This document shows, in pieces, positions 21,901 through 34,187 of a stretch of 64,000 nt of DNA. Numbering within the stretch: the first letter of the stretch is position 1; each line of letters starts with the position of its first letter. The notes under the pieces were generated by a model. It worked only from the letters and a program-made list of their open reading frames with translations. It was not told the origin of the DNA and did not search any database. The DNA is from Phoronis australis. Taxonomy: Eukaryota; Phoronida; Phoronidae. A program made the position numbers and the translations under genes. The stretch lies in the NCBI GenBank assembly GCA_002633005.1, contig NMRA01000444.1, forward strand, positions 159,456 to 223,455, written 5' to 3'.

Positions 21901-24900
21901 NNNNNNNNNNNNNNNNNNNNNNNNNNNNNNNNNNNNNNNNNNNNNNNNNNNNNNNNNNNNNNNNNNNNNNNNNNNNNNNNNNNNNNNNNNNNNNNNNNNN
22001 NNNNNNNNNNNNNNNNNNNNNNNNNNNNNNNNNNNNNNNNNNNNNNNNNNNNNNNNNNNNNNNNNNNNNNNNNNNNNNNNNNNNNNNNNNNNNNNNNNNN
22101 NNNNNNNNNNNNGCCAGTCCCATTGACATCATTCCAACTTCCCCGCAACCATGAAATAACCCTATACAGATCAAGATGTGGTCTATTCCTAAACAACGAG
22201 AAATTTAGACATAATTTTAATAATATTTCGGCTCTGTGTTCCTGTGGAGATACCCAGACATATCCTCATGTTTTCTTTGCTTGTGAGGTATGCAAGGAGG
22301 AGAGGGTACAGCTCTTCCAGGCACTCGAACAATACCCCAATGTTTATAAAAAATACTCTGAAATTCCGCAATTGTACAACAAAATTAATTTCTTTCTATA
22401 TGGATGTCAAGAACTTAACTCAAATGAAAATAAGGTTTTATTTGAAATAGTATCAGAATTTCTTTATAACATTAAATCTCTTTGTGTGAGTGGATAGAAT
22501 TTTATACATCTGTATGAAAATGAATTATTTTCGTTCGTTGTCATATATCATTGTATTCTTAACATCAGTTTTTTTATTTATTTATGTATTCGTATATAAT
22601 CATTGTATATAGACTTCTTTGTATTTTTTTACCCAGATCTAATGCCTCTTGGCGCTTTCTGGGTTATGTATATTCATTGTATTCTGAAGATTTCGTAATA
22701 AACATTAAAAAAAAAAAAAAATTCTACTGTGTGCTACTGTGTACCCACATGATTAAGTTTCCATTAAAGCATTTCAATAGTTTCTTTGTTGGGTTAATCT
22801 AGATTGACACAGCAGGGTGGCTTGGATACTTTAAACCATGTTTGACTAAACCCTCTCTCTGGTCTAACAAAAGCCGGCTTTCAGACTTTTAAACCAGTTT
22901 GGTGAAATGCAAGTTAAGCTTAAAATTGGACAAAGTTTAGGAAGACCAGGTTTAAGTCTTCAACATGGTTTTGTTAAGCCACCCTTATGTAATCGACGGT
23001 TAGTGTTCCACTTGTACTCCTGTGTCACATTTAAAGGATACATGTCAACAATAATAAGTTATGAGCTAAATTAAAAAAACTTCTATATTCAACTAATTTT
23101 ATTGAAAATCTGATTTATCCATCTGTAGCTGAAACATGTGTTGCATGTGAGTCTTCTTGTACATTATCATGTGGTTTATTACAGAACTTAACAGAAGATA
23201 CAAGTGTAAAATTTGGCTGCCTGTGCTACTGTAATTTATATTGCTTAGTTCTATAGAATCCATCATTGGGCAATTTAAACTTAATTATTTGTCCTTTTGT
23301 TGCTGTGGAATGGGTTTTTTACATAATATTTCACATGTTATTTGTTAGCAATAGCCTACGCGCTTTAGAAAATGAGATTTACCAAATAATCAAAGCTGTT
23401 AACCCTAAATTGTAAAAAAGCAGTGAAACCCGTACGCGTGTTTTTCAGCGGATGACTACCAAGTCGACTTCTTTGATCGTGAAAATATCTACAAGGAGAT
23501 GAACATTGGTGACACCTGTGGTGGTGATGATGAGTCATCTGATGAGGAAGACAGGACGCCATTTGAAAAGTTAGCTCGTAAAATGCAGGACGTGTTGCAA
23601 GATGGCTCTGGTTGCATTATGAAGAAAATAGTGAGACCTGGTGCTGGAGAAGTGCTACCCCCCAACTGCTATGTAACAGGTCTGTGTTGAATTTGGTCTT
23701 CCTCTGTTTTATTGAGTAAATAGGTTCGAAGTTCCTATACAAGCTATACGGTTTGAAATGCACCAGTATGGGTTTGTCTATGTGATGCTCTAACTATTCA
23801 CCTTAAAAGATAACGCTTAAAACTGCATTTTACTCTGTTTAGCTGGCTAAAAAGAAATGTCAAATATTCTAATAAAATTGGTCTCATAACATTCCTTACC
23901 ACGAAAGGATACAGCTGTTTCTACATGGTCCCTACAAGACCATGGAAAGCATCAGCAACTCAATGAAACTCTTGTGCCTTCATTGTTGAGTTGCCATAAC
24001 AAACATGTTGGTTTCCTCTGCATTATGGGTGAATATCAGTTGATGACTATTATTACAGTTCCTGTAACAGATAAAAAACGCTATTAAAATTTCTCTTGGC
24101 AAAGACTTATCTTAATCATTGCTTATATAACATTTTCAGTTCATTACAATGGCTACCTTGAATACGCTGATGAGCCATTCGACTCCACTCGCCTGAGGAA
24201 TAGACCTATGGGGTTTCGTCTTGGCAAAGGTAAGGTGTGTTGTCATGTGTTGTCATGTGTGCTGTGTGTGAAGTAATCAGCGTTGTGAGAGGGTCTATCC
24301 TGAGAGTTAGACCTCGCGCACCCCACATTAAATATTTTCTTGCTTCTGGTCTGCCATAAATGTACGAAAAGGTCAGATGATACAAGTCATTCAGTTTTAA
24401 AATATCTCTGATGGAACATGTAAGATTGCAAGCCAACTGCCAATGTTTGTGAACTCTTGAGTTTTATGGTATATAATAATCGGTATAGCCTTGGCTTGTT
24501 AAGTAATTCTGTGGTGTTCTCATTTGAGTATCACCTATTTTTATTGTTTAGGGGAAGTAATTCCTGGGTTTGACATTGGCATAGCAACGATGAAAAAGGG
24601 TGAAGAGGCACAGTTCCTGATCAAGTCAGATTATGGCTATAGGGACCAGGGCTGTCCTCCTCGAATTCCAGGAAAGGCCGATTGTGAGTTGGTTTTTGCT
24701 CTGTTTTACCATGAGACTGGCTAGTTACTGTGGGTGTCTGGTTTCAATTGATTTGGTTTGTTTTCAATATGATTCTAGAATCTATTTAACCGGTGATACT
24801 TTGTGTTAAGTGTAGTGCCTTTTACTTTTGATTACCATATATGAGGAAGCCGTGAATATTCTGTAATGAACTGGTCGTCAATAAATCGCCTATCAATTAC

Positions 24901-27900
24901 AAGATGATGGTTTAGCATAAAATAATTCTTGACCTTGTCCTTCCCATGTGAGATTGCTACAGGTGTTTTTCCAGTCCGATTGTATATTACTGCAGTTGAA
25001 CCAGAGCTTTGAACCCTGTCTCGATAAATGTCACATTTCAAGTCTGGGTTCAGGTTTAAATTTACGATGTTTCAATTATCCCCAGTAACCTGACCCTGCA
25101 CCATCACCTTGTTGATGGTTTTGTTCAAGACTCACACGTGTTCTCTCATTATACACTGACTCACCCCAGCACTATTGTCAAGAATTACTTCCCAGTATTT
25201 AAACATTTGTCACCCACCACAATAGGATCAATTAGTTCCCTTTCTTCACTCAGTACTATCGCTCAATATCTGATGATGTTCTGGCGTACCCCAGTACTAA
25301 AGTACCCAAAGGTACCATAAGACATTGCTAACAGCATCTCATAACATCTGTTCATTTCAGTGTTATTTGTCGTTGAGGTTTTGAACTTCGTAGACAAGGA
25401 GGGTGTGGATGAATACTACTCGATGACTTCAGTGAGTTGACTGTCCTCTTTTATAGAGAATGTTTCTTACCATCTGACATGCTCCAAACAATTTCAATGA
25501 ATTCGAATATTAAGTTAATTCGAAGAAAAAATTATTAAAATGCCTAACATGAAGTGTAATTGGGACGCTAACGTCTCGTTATTGAGTCCGGTTAGGATTT
25601 GATTTCAGTAAAACAAGCGAACTTTTAAGTCGATGAAAACAATTGCCATGTTGTAGTATATAGTATGCAGCATTTATTGACTAAACAAAACAGTAACAGT
25701 CGCAACTACAGTTACTCATAAACAATCTTAAGTTTCACTATTGGGCATTGTTAGTCTTTCTTCTGAAATGAAAATGCGGGCAGTGGCATTTGCGATTGAT
25801 GCTCCTTGATAGACGATCAAGCCCTAGCAATTTTGGGAAAACACCAAAATAATCACTTTAATTTGGAGGAAACGGCGGATGGTTTTGCAGGTATAGTCGA
25901 AAGTTTAAGGGACTAAACCTTAGTGGGTTTATGCATTCGTAATGCATAACCTGAAGATAATTCGTAAGAACTCCATACAAGTATGTTGTACAAATGATAA
26001 AAGACTAGAAAAACTTTTTCATTCCAAACTTTTTAGTTTTTGTTCAATCCCATTTTATCAACATTGTTGTGGATATTATGCACTTCTTTTGACAGGAGGA
26101 AAAACGGAATGCAAGTTGGGATGTAATCTCAAAAGTAGTGAGGGATGCAAAAGATGTAAGTTGAATGGCACCAAGCGTGTTCTGTACCAGACCCCAAACT
26201 TTTACCCTAAACTTTAAACATGTGGTACAGACTCCATTCTTGGGGACCAAATTCCAACCCTGGGCATCTTGTGTGATAGATCCTTCATAAACAAGTGAAC
26301 TGTCTTGGTATAAGGTGTGTAAAGCGATTTTTATGCTGTAGACATTTTGCGAAATTTGACCATAGGTGAATATTTTTCCCACTTCTGCTGATGTCATGGT
26401 GGCATCATATGACTACCACGTTCCTTAATGTAGCATCATGAATTTAATATTATGTGTTCCTACTTGGAAGAGCACAGGTAACACTCATTTTGGATGGTCA
26501 ACTGCAGCAGTGGCCCCTAGTCGGGATTCTCCACTTTTCGAAATTCAAAGAATGTGGAACAATCCTAGTTTGTGCATTTGTGATCACTATCTAACAATCA
26601 AAGGTAAACTAAGGGATCGTCTCCTTATATTGGGAGTTTTAGGCAGACTGCAATTTGTTGAAATAATTCATTGCAAGAATGAATGAATTAATCTTGTCAG
26701 ATGGGTTCACAACTCTCGCCCACTGTAGCACCCCCTTGTGGTAATTTGCATCTATATCGAAATCTATTAAGTATTGTTGTGGGTCTTCATGAAGTATGGG
26801 TGACATGTAGCTATTGTGGAATAAAGTACAGCCAGTGAAACATGAAATGCATTAGACAGTTACAATATATATACACATCCTTAGGCCTGTGTGTCTGCTT
26901 GTGAACTCTTAAACAAAAATTCTCTTGAATCTCTGGAAATATGTGCGTTATTTCTGCTTGAGGCACATGAGCCTAACACGGACATAAAGGGTAATGCGAC
27001 AAAATCAGAAATGTTTTAAAGATTTGCACATACCTGAAGCTAGAGAAATTCTTAAACAGAAATGCCACCTGAAAGCAAATGCATCATGTAGTGGTGTTTT
27101 CCTTTTCTTTTCCAATGCTTGGTTTCCCTTTACAGCGAGGCAAAGAGCTGTTCCAACGTTCAAACTACGGCCAGGCAAAGAACTGTTACTTACAGGCAGC
27201 GCGTTTCCTTGAAGACCATCGTCTGCAGAACAGTGAAGAGGAGGTGAAGTGGAAGGAGGCCTGCCTACGTGTCTACCTCAACCTGGCTGTTTGCTGCTCT
27301 AAGCTCTCCGACCCCAACGGCTGCCTCAGGTTTGCCCGTCGGGCTTTGGAGACTGACAAGAACAATGTGAAGGCTCTCTACTTGATGGGCAAGGTGGGTA
27401 CTATTGGAGGTGTACGCGTGCGTGTGCATTTGCTGGCCAATACATCAGCTCAAACTTAGCTGAATGTCAATATGTATGACATCGTATTATAATCAGCAGT
27501 GACCCGAATGCCAGCCAATGAGCCAAGTGAATGTCTTAGTTCCTCAGTTCACCAATAGGGAAAAATGCAAGTGGCAGAGTGACAAGGGAAACATAAAACA
27601 TCAAATTCTCTAGTGAATCAATTCTTTGAAGCGTTGATTTCCATGGAGTTATATTCACTGTATCATTTCTTCTCGTGTTTGTATTATCAATGTGTGAGGG
27701 TTACTATTTGATGTGCAGTTCGAGTGTGGTATGTGCAGATTTCTCACCCTGTTTATGTTTAGGGTTGGGTTCACCGACCAGTGCTGACTTCTGGTTTTAT
27801 AGGCTCAGTTAGAGGTGGAAACTAAATTATCTGCTCCTGCTCGTCACACAAATTGTGCTCATAGCTTGTGATCTTGATAATTGAATGAGCTTGTTGTTGT

Positions 27901-30900
27901 GTCATCCTCAGGATTTGTTTGAATTGCTCTGTTCATTGCAGTCACACAATCAAAAGAGAGACTTTAAGAAGGCGCGTAGTTACCTGGACAGAGCACGCAA
28001 GCTCAAGCACAACAGTCCTGAAATCAATGAGGAGATAGACAGACTCAATGAGAACATTGAGAAACACAAGGTGTTTGAGCGGGACATGTGCCAACGTATG
28101 TTTGCCCAAGCTTCCCACGATACGTTGCTAAGCAGCGGAGGAGAGAGAGGTGAGGCAAGAGATGAGAGTGAGTGCATGCGTGACAGATGGAGTGAGTGTG
28201 ACAAAGTGATGAGAGACTTGATCATGCTGTGCTGAGTCAGGTTTGAGGCATTAATGGGAATCACAAACCTTTGACAAACAACTCAGACCTTTAAACAGGA
28301 GTCTCCCCAATGCAGCAATCACAGAATTAGTCACAACTCTTGATCCCTCTTTATCATTTTACTTGAGTCGGCTTGCTCATGATTTGTCAGGAAGGTTCCA
28401 GGTACATAACGTGTTTTCATCTGTAAAGCTTTTGAATATGAGTGAAGTCGGTCAAAGGTCAGTGACTTGTATTCATTTCTTAGGCTTGTAAGGCTTGCGT
28501 TGACCAACCTGATCAACTTGTACAATTGATGTTGATGCATCAATAAAAATGGAACAAGGTTAGGCATACGCATCCTGTTCAGCACACAATAAGAACGAGT
28601 AAAACAGTGTTGATCCATAAGGCTTAGTCACAATACCGAGAGAGCATGAAGTGATTATTGACTTTGGCTCTTTTTTCCTTCAAATCTTGTGTTTAGTACA
28701 ATAGGTGTCGCTTTTAGTTCTTTTAAGTGCAATAAGCTGCATATAAATATTGTCAGACCCAAGAGATTGTAAGAAGGCCCCTCGCAAATTGTGGACATTT
28801 TGAAACACCATTGTCACTCATCTGCATACTGAAGGTGTGTTCAGTCGTGCACAGGTGTTTGATCTGTACATGAATACACCAACCAAGTTGCCATTGTATT
28901 GTAGATTTCATGGATTCATTAACATATTAACTTATGCAGGCCAATGTCAAACCTAATCATTATTAAGAAATAAGTAGTAGCTGCCTGGCATTTTGAAAAC
29001 CAGTTTTATCAACTGAATAACAGTCATCAAACTGGTTTTCAAAATCAAGGACCCCTGTAAGTGACTTGCCAAGAAATTCTATTTACCCATTTACCACGGA
29101 TTACAGTAAACCCACCAGTGGAAAGTGTGACTCGTCAGCCGACCACCACTCAAGAATGCTCACCTGAATTCAAAGTTTTAGTGAAGGAAAAGTTGGAGTA
29201 AGTTTGACTTTAAAGCTTGAAGTAGGCATTACAGTTATCAACCTGCCTAAATTTGGCACCAGTCTGTCATTGTATANATTGAGAAACACAAGGTGTTTGA
29301 GCGGGACATGTGCCAACGTATGTTTGCCCAAGCTTCCCACGATACGTTGCTGAGCAGCGGAGGAGAGAGAGGTGAGGCAAGAGATGAGAGTGAGTGCGTG
29401 TGTGTGACAGATGGAGTGAGTGTGACAAAGTGATGAGAGACATGATCATGCTGTGCGGAGTCAGGTTTGAGGCATTAATGGGAGTCACAAACCTTTGACA
29501 TACAACTCGGACCTTTAAACAGGGGTCTCCCCAATACAGCAATCACTGAATTAGTCACAACTTTTGATCTCTTTATCCTTTTAGTTGAGTCGGTGGCTTG
29601 TTTATGATTTGTCAAGATGGTTTTAGGTACATGAGTTAAACGTGTTTTCATCTATCAGGGCTTGGAATTTTCCGCGGAAACGCGGATTTCCGCTTTTTTC
29701 AAATGTTCTCTCCGCGCATTTTATTATATTTCCGCGTATAAAAATCGAATTTGATACAAAATTTCGGCGGCAAATTCCTTTCTTACCGCGGCGTTGCAGA
29801 CGACGTTCACCTCGAAAAGCGGAAGTTGCTCTTTATGTTTCGGAGGAATGTAAATTGTCAACATTGCCGGGGCATCTGGGTAAGCGTGGTGGGATTTTCA
29901 ATGGCGTCTCGTGTTATTGTAAACCGCGGCGACAAATACTACGGCTCTGCAGCCAAAAATGTGTGGGTTGGGAGTGGAAGGACGAGCTAAAAGGACGCAG
30001 ACACATGCTAGTGATGGTGGTAACGTGTCTTTTTTTTTAGTCCTCCCGATTTTTGTCGGGGAAAGGTTCACATCGACCATTTCAAGGCTGGGTAGCGCGC
30101 ATGATTTGGGCCGTAAAAGTTTCTGCGTTTTTTGTCATTGGTCATTCCAAGCCCTGATCTATAAAGCTTTTGAATTTGAGTGAAGTCGGTCAAAGGTCAG
30201 TGACTTGTATTCATTCCTTAGGCTTGTAAGGCTTGCGTCGACCAACGTGATTAACTTGTACAATTGATGTTGGTCCATCAGTAAAAATGGAGCAAGGTTA
30301 GGCTTGCCTGTGCAGGAACACGCATCCTGTTCAGCACACATACGAACGAGTAAAACTGTTGATCCATAAGGCTTAGTCGCAATACCGAGAGAGTATGAAG
30401 TGATTATTGACTTTGGCTCTTTTTTTCTTCAAATGTTACGTTTAGTACAATAGATGTCGCTTTCAGTTCTTTTAAGTGCAATAAGCTGCATATAAATATT
30501 GTCAGACCCAAGAGATTGTAAGAAGGCCTCTCGCAAATTGTGGAGATTTTGACACACCATTGTCACTCATCTGCGTACTGAAGGTGTTTTCAGTCGTGCA
30601 CAGGTGTTTGATCTGTGCATGAATACACCAACCAAGTTGTCATTGTATTGTGGATTTCATGGATTCATTAATATATTAACATGCAGGCCAAAGTCAAACC
30701 TAATCATTATTAAGAAATAAGTAGTAGCTGCCTGGCATTTTGAAAACCAGTTTTATCAACTGAATAACAGTCATCAAACAGGTTTTCAAAATCGAGGACC
30801 CCTGTAAGTGACTTGCCAAGAAATTCTATTTACCCATTTACCACGGATTACAGTAAACCCACCAGTGGAAAGTGTGACTCGTCAGCCGACCACCACTCAA

Positions 30901-32378
30901 GAATGCTCACCTGAATTCAAAGTTTTAGTGAAGGAAAAGTTGGAGTAAGTTTGACTTTAAAGCTTGAAGTAGGCATTACAGTTATCAACCTGCCTAAATT
31001 TGGCACCAGTCTGTCATTGTATACCAAAGAGTTAAAGGTGTTTTTAATTTTTGAAATTGTATATCCAAATTTCTTACATGGTATGGTATGTTTTTTGAAG
31101 TGTCTTCCATTTGAATCGAAGTCCTATCTATCGTTTTTGAAATCCTATCTCGTTTGTTAATGTTCCTTTCCATTGTATTTTGTTAAAGTGCCACTTGGCA
31201 CCATCTGTGGTCAGGAGTGGAACTCTGCATTGAATGCTACAAGTTCATTGCTTGCATCAATGGAAAAATTCGTCTCCACTAACCTGATTTATTTATATTG
31301 TTGAAGTTTGTTATTTTGCCTTGAACTAATTCGTTCCGTGTGGACTTAAATGTGCTATCAAACTAACTTCGGTCAAAACTGGTCTCAAATTGTTCCATAC
31401 TTAGATTAGATGTGATTACTAGTCTTATTTAGCAATGTGTGTGAAGCGATGGCTTGATAGGTTAACTTGACGTGGCGGCTCATTTTATGTAGCAAGCAAT
31501 GAACAGTGAGTTGTTCTCAGGCCCAGAAGTCTATGTCACTTGCACCCAAGTTGAGACCAGTTTCGTAGCTGTAACTGGCCTTAAATCAACAGTTAAGACA
31601 TTTTTGGCACAAAGCAGGCATGCGTTCAGTAACGCTAGGACCAAAGCTAGGACCTAGCTAAGATCTAGCCAAAGTCACGTGTCCTCATTTAAAATGCATA
31701 CCAATATCTCACATAATCTCACGAAGTCTTGCTTTTTAGCGAGGTCCTAGCGTTACTGAACGGGAGGCATGTGTATAGCGATTTCATAAAATATAAAAGC
31801 TACCATTTTTAATTTCGAAAAAATGATTGCTAGCAAAATATAATGCAGTTGAACCATGGGCTTACTATGTGGTGGAACCAGAGGAGAGTTAGACCAAAAC
31901 AAGTAAACATTTGTGCATTAGGGTACCAGTAGGAGAGTGCTGTGGTGTCTAGCTATTGGAAGCTATGCCTTATGTCTCCTGAACAGGCACGTCCAGCTAT
32001 GCCTGGGAGTTGAACCATGCTACAGGGAATGATCCTTGGAATTTTCTGTATTGTTGTTTGTAACAGGAGCTTGTTCACAGTAAGTTAATTTCAGACTTGT
32101 AGAGTTGAACATTGCAAACGAGCAATTTCGTTACCCTGGACCATTGCAGGGGGTTCCACTGTGTAATCTTACCTGCTTCATTCTTTTTCCTTTATCCTGT
32201 TGACGTTGTCCTTGCTTTTGAATTTACTTTGTTGCTGTATTTTGTTTTCAGAAAATTTGTGGCTGATGATAGTCTTGCCACAATGCCAGTTGAAGCAGAT
32301 TCCTACACATCAGCTGAAATAGCTTGTATTGTGGAGACAGCTGATGACATGGGGCTTAGATTTGATAGGAAAGTGGAG
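15851..32378 (+). CDS. FKBP6: FKBP6/Shutdown-type FKBP-TPR co-chaperone (11 exons)
   Basis: FKBP6 (fly Shutdown) is an HSP90-binding, catalytically inactive immunophilin that helps load PIWI proteins with piRNA in germ cells. Exons read by phase: 15851-15919, 19885-19972, 23449-23679, 24140-24229, 24552-24683, 25361-25431, 26096-26155, 27136-27393, 27942-28149, 29107-29197 and 32252-32378. All junctions are GT/AG and phases match. Residues 1-90 are acidic. The FKBP domain covers about 90-225 (YNGYLEYADEPFDS, GEVIPGFDIGI, YGYRDQGCPPRIP, LLFVVEVLNF). Three TPR-like helical pairs cover about 247-390, followed by ERDMCQRMFA, which closely matches the end of vertebrate FKBP6. Two C termini are possible: a TAA just after exon 10 (433 residues) or splicing through the overlapping GTAAGT into exon 11, giving an R3H-like tail of at least 475 residues. 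Exon 1 is inferred from ATG context and phase only. The end after 32378 is not resolved. Introns hold a LINE and other elements. Confidence 0.85.
17240..17500. repeat. Minisatellite, 30 bp unit, about nine copies
   Basis: The unit CTGGCAGGCCTTTATGCAGC plus about ten bases (GTACGTTACT) repeats head to tail. Because the unit is a multiple of three, every frame stays open and gives artificial repetitive peptides. It lies in FKBP6 intron 1. Confidence 0.9.
17790..17943 (+). repeat. Dispersed repeat, copy 1 of 2
   Basis: About 150 bp nearly identical to 35638-35790, with shared words AGCTGTGATTTCATGATTCT and GGAACAGCAGTGACACCTGT. Same orientation. The family is unknown. Confidence 0.75.
18941..19760. 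mobile_element. TIR DNA transposon with GGGCGGTTAA subterminal array
   Basis: The terminal inverted repeats (18941-18963 and 19738-19760) begin CGTAAACGTTCGGGTTAACG and match perfectly over 23 bases. TA flanks each end one base further out, which would fit a TA target site as in Tc1/mariner/pogo, though this is an inference. About ten copies of GGGCGGTTAA-like motifs cluster inside both ends. A 112-codon plus frame at 19031-19369 ends in a Lys/Arg-rich stretch; I see no firm transposase motif. It lies in FKBP6 intron 1, ending 124 bp before exon 2. Confidence 0.75.
20370..22720 (+). mobile_element. 5'-truncated non-LTR retrotransposon (LINE)
   Basis: An apurinic-type endonuclease domain opens at the very start (EDNLSALIIPEYHI) and includes FYRSPSQTSHE, INGDFNARN and the catalytic-type NSDHHVIETTF. 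The reverse transcriptase lies in an assembly gap. After the gap the C-terminal region has the CSCGDTQTYPHVFFAC zinc-knuckle motif, and the frame ends at 22497. A 3' UTR of about 210 bp carries AATAAA (22697-22702) and a poly-A tail (22707-22720). ATTCTACT occurs at 20362-20369 directly before the element and at 22721-22728 directly after the poly-A, an 8-bp target duplication. The insertion is therefore 5'-truncated within the endonuclease. It sits in sense orientation in FKBP6 intron 2. The clade may be Jockey- or CR1-like, but I cannot settle it without the RT. Confidence 0.88.
21441..22112. other. Assembly gap (672 N)
   Basis: The gap removes the reverse-transcriptase part of the LINE. 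Given typical element lengths the true missing sequence may be longer than the N run. The long open frames across it are artefacts. Confidence 0.97.
22801..22998. mobile_element. MITE fragment related to the 347-1336 element
   Basis: Contains the same vocabulary as the first element (GACCAGGTTTAAGTC, GGTTTTGTTAAGCCACCC, CTTATGTAATCGACGGTTAG versus the left end of 347-1336). It directly follows the LINE insertion, within FKBP6 intron 2. Confidence 0.5.
28056..29276 (+). repeat. Duplicated segment, copy 1 (FKBP6 exon 9 3' part to past exon 10)
   Basis: This segment is repeated at 29278-31023 with scattered substitutions and small indels. It begins in the middle of exon 9 and includes exon 10 and flanking intron. 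The two copies are separated by a single N. This pattern suggests two haplotypes laid end to end by the assembler rather than a true gene duplication, but a real tandem duplication is not excluded. Confidence 0.85.
29278..31023 (+). repeat. Duplicated segment, copy 2, with a transposon insertion
   Basis: Starts in mid-exon 9 (no acceptor or first part) and contains a second exon 10 at 30854-30944 with the same coding sequence. Copy 2 continues on into unique sequence, whereas copy 1 breaks off at the N. The only large difference is a 501-bp element plus its 6-bp duplication at 29650-30162. Confidence 0.85.
29656..30156. mobile_element. Non-autonomous DNA transposon, present in one of two copies
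   Basis: Ends are CAGGGCTTGGAAT and its exact complement ATTCCAAGCCCTG. ATCTAT flanks both sides (29650-29655, 30157-30162). The matching position in the other copy (about 28420) reads ATCTGT once, an empty site. The insertion thus made a 6-bp duplication. Ends in CAGGG are typical of hAT (8-bp duplications), while 6-bp duplications are known for IS3EU and Dada; I leave the superfamily open. The inside is rich in CCGCG words. A 132-codon frame overlapping it has no recognised motif. Confidence 0.82.
31623..31762. mobile_element. Short MITE, 140 bp
   Basis: A 20-bp perfect terminal inverted repeat CGTTCAGTAACGCTAGGACC bounds 140 bp. GGACCTAGCTAAG-type internal repeats adjoin the left end. It lies in FKBP6 intron 10. 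Confidence 0.7.
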
Positions 32379-34187
32379 GTAGGTTCTAGAACATCACTGG
32401 CACATCTTTGTTCATCTATCTATCTCTCTTGAAGCACTTCTGAAGTGGTGCATGTTACGAAATTATGTTTGTTAAATATTATATTTGCAACCTAACAGTT
32501 GTTTGCATTAATTTGTTAATTCCGCGAAATCGAAGGAATTTCATGTATTCAGCAAGTAATTCATGAAATACTAATTTAAAAACTAAGGTTAATGTTACGT
32601 TTGACCGAATACATTTTAGTTGGAGAACCATTTGTGGAGTAGATGTCGTCTCCATATCATTGTAGTGTAATGTAGCGCTTCTTGTGTAATGATTAACAGC
32701 TGCAATTGTCAGTCCATCAGGACCATTCATCAGCACAGTTTATTGAAAACTTAGCACATCTTGTTTATCAAGCAAAACGATGGAGACTCTAATGTTTGCT
32801 TAATATGCATTGTTTGTTACCTAGTGAGGCTACACTAGTCCCTCAGCTAATACCAGAAAATACCAGCACAGCAGTATGGTTCAAACCTAGGCTTCCATGT
32901 AGTGCTTAATGAATGAATGAATGTACACATGCAAACCACAAACAATCAAGTGTTAAAATCATGAAAAGATTTTTTTTTGGAAACTCACTAATTGTATAAA
33001 AGCAGATTCCATAACCATCTGTTTGTCTCACAGGAATGGACAGTTAACGCAGTGCTTTCACATTCTGTGCTGAATTTCATTTAGAAATACACTAAAAGTA
33101 ATGAAAGAAATTTAGAACTGCTTTCTCAGGGAATAGATAATCTCTACCAACTAAATGTCCTTTAGACATGGACTAAAAGTAATTAAACAGATTTCAATTG
33201 CTTTCTCAGAGGACAGTCAATCTATGACTGCTGTATGAGCTGTTACTCTTGCCTCGTGGACCCTTGATGTGCATGGTGGAATTTCCAACGTTCTATTTTA
33301 AATGTAAACTTTCAGAGACTGTTTCATAAAATGACACAGTAAGCGTTCAAAATGGTCTCCGATTTATTACTAGGGAATCTATGCGATGTAACTCTTTTGA
33401 CACATCTGCATCTGTTTTTAGGGAAGTTGTGTGATATTGGTGATAAGGAAGGCAGAGTGAAACCTTCGTGCCATTTTTGGTTCACAATGCTTATATGGAA
33501 AGATGTGTTCCACCTCAAGACTCTCGTACAGACGTCAGGTTTGCTTCAGTGGTGGCCAGTATAGTACTGTACCTGTAAATTAGATTTCAATTGGTGCTAT
33601 GTGAGATTTTGATTCTGTATTTCAAGACAACTGTGTATATTAGTTCCGAACATTGTTGACCTAAGAAGTTTCTCTTGTTGTTTACGAAAATGTTCTCTGA
33701 GTATAAGTGTTCATGGCTATTAAACAATAAATATTTTTTATTTTTTTATTTTAATATTTGTCACTTTTGTGTATTACGAAGTTAAGAGCTGCCAGTTCAC
33801 CTTTTGCAAATCTCTTTCAGTTTGTGCCTGTAATTTGTCATTGGTATTTTCAAATCCATGTTTTGGAGGCAGATTACAACTTTTTGATGTTGTATTAAAA
33901 CGGTACTTTATCAGGATGCAAGGTTAAATAAGTCATTTACCAAATTCCTTATCCCTCTCTGAGGGTTTAAGGAAATTAAAAAAAAATTGAAAACAGCTTT
34001 GTCTTATATTAGTTGGCAAGGTTGAATTACTTCACCTTGTGTATTGTCAATAATATTTTGACATAAAACGTTGGTACCATTTCACTCTTTGTAAAATCGT
34101 TGTCAACATTCATAATGCAGACTTTGTCAAGAGTATTTCACACTGTGTAATATTGTTGTCAACATTGTTTCATATTGTGGAATAATA

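Noticed and set aside
21336-22497. Long frames full of unknown residues
   Set aside because: They cross the N gap; only the flanks are real LINE sequence.
26438-26686. 82-codon frame in an FKBP6 intron
   Set aside because: Between two well-supported exons, no splice sites in phase, no motif.
33037-33085. Possible last exon of FKBP6 (after CTCACAG)
   Set aside because: Short run to a stop with no similarity to known FKBP6 tails; similar candidates exist at 34945 and 35411.
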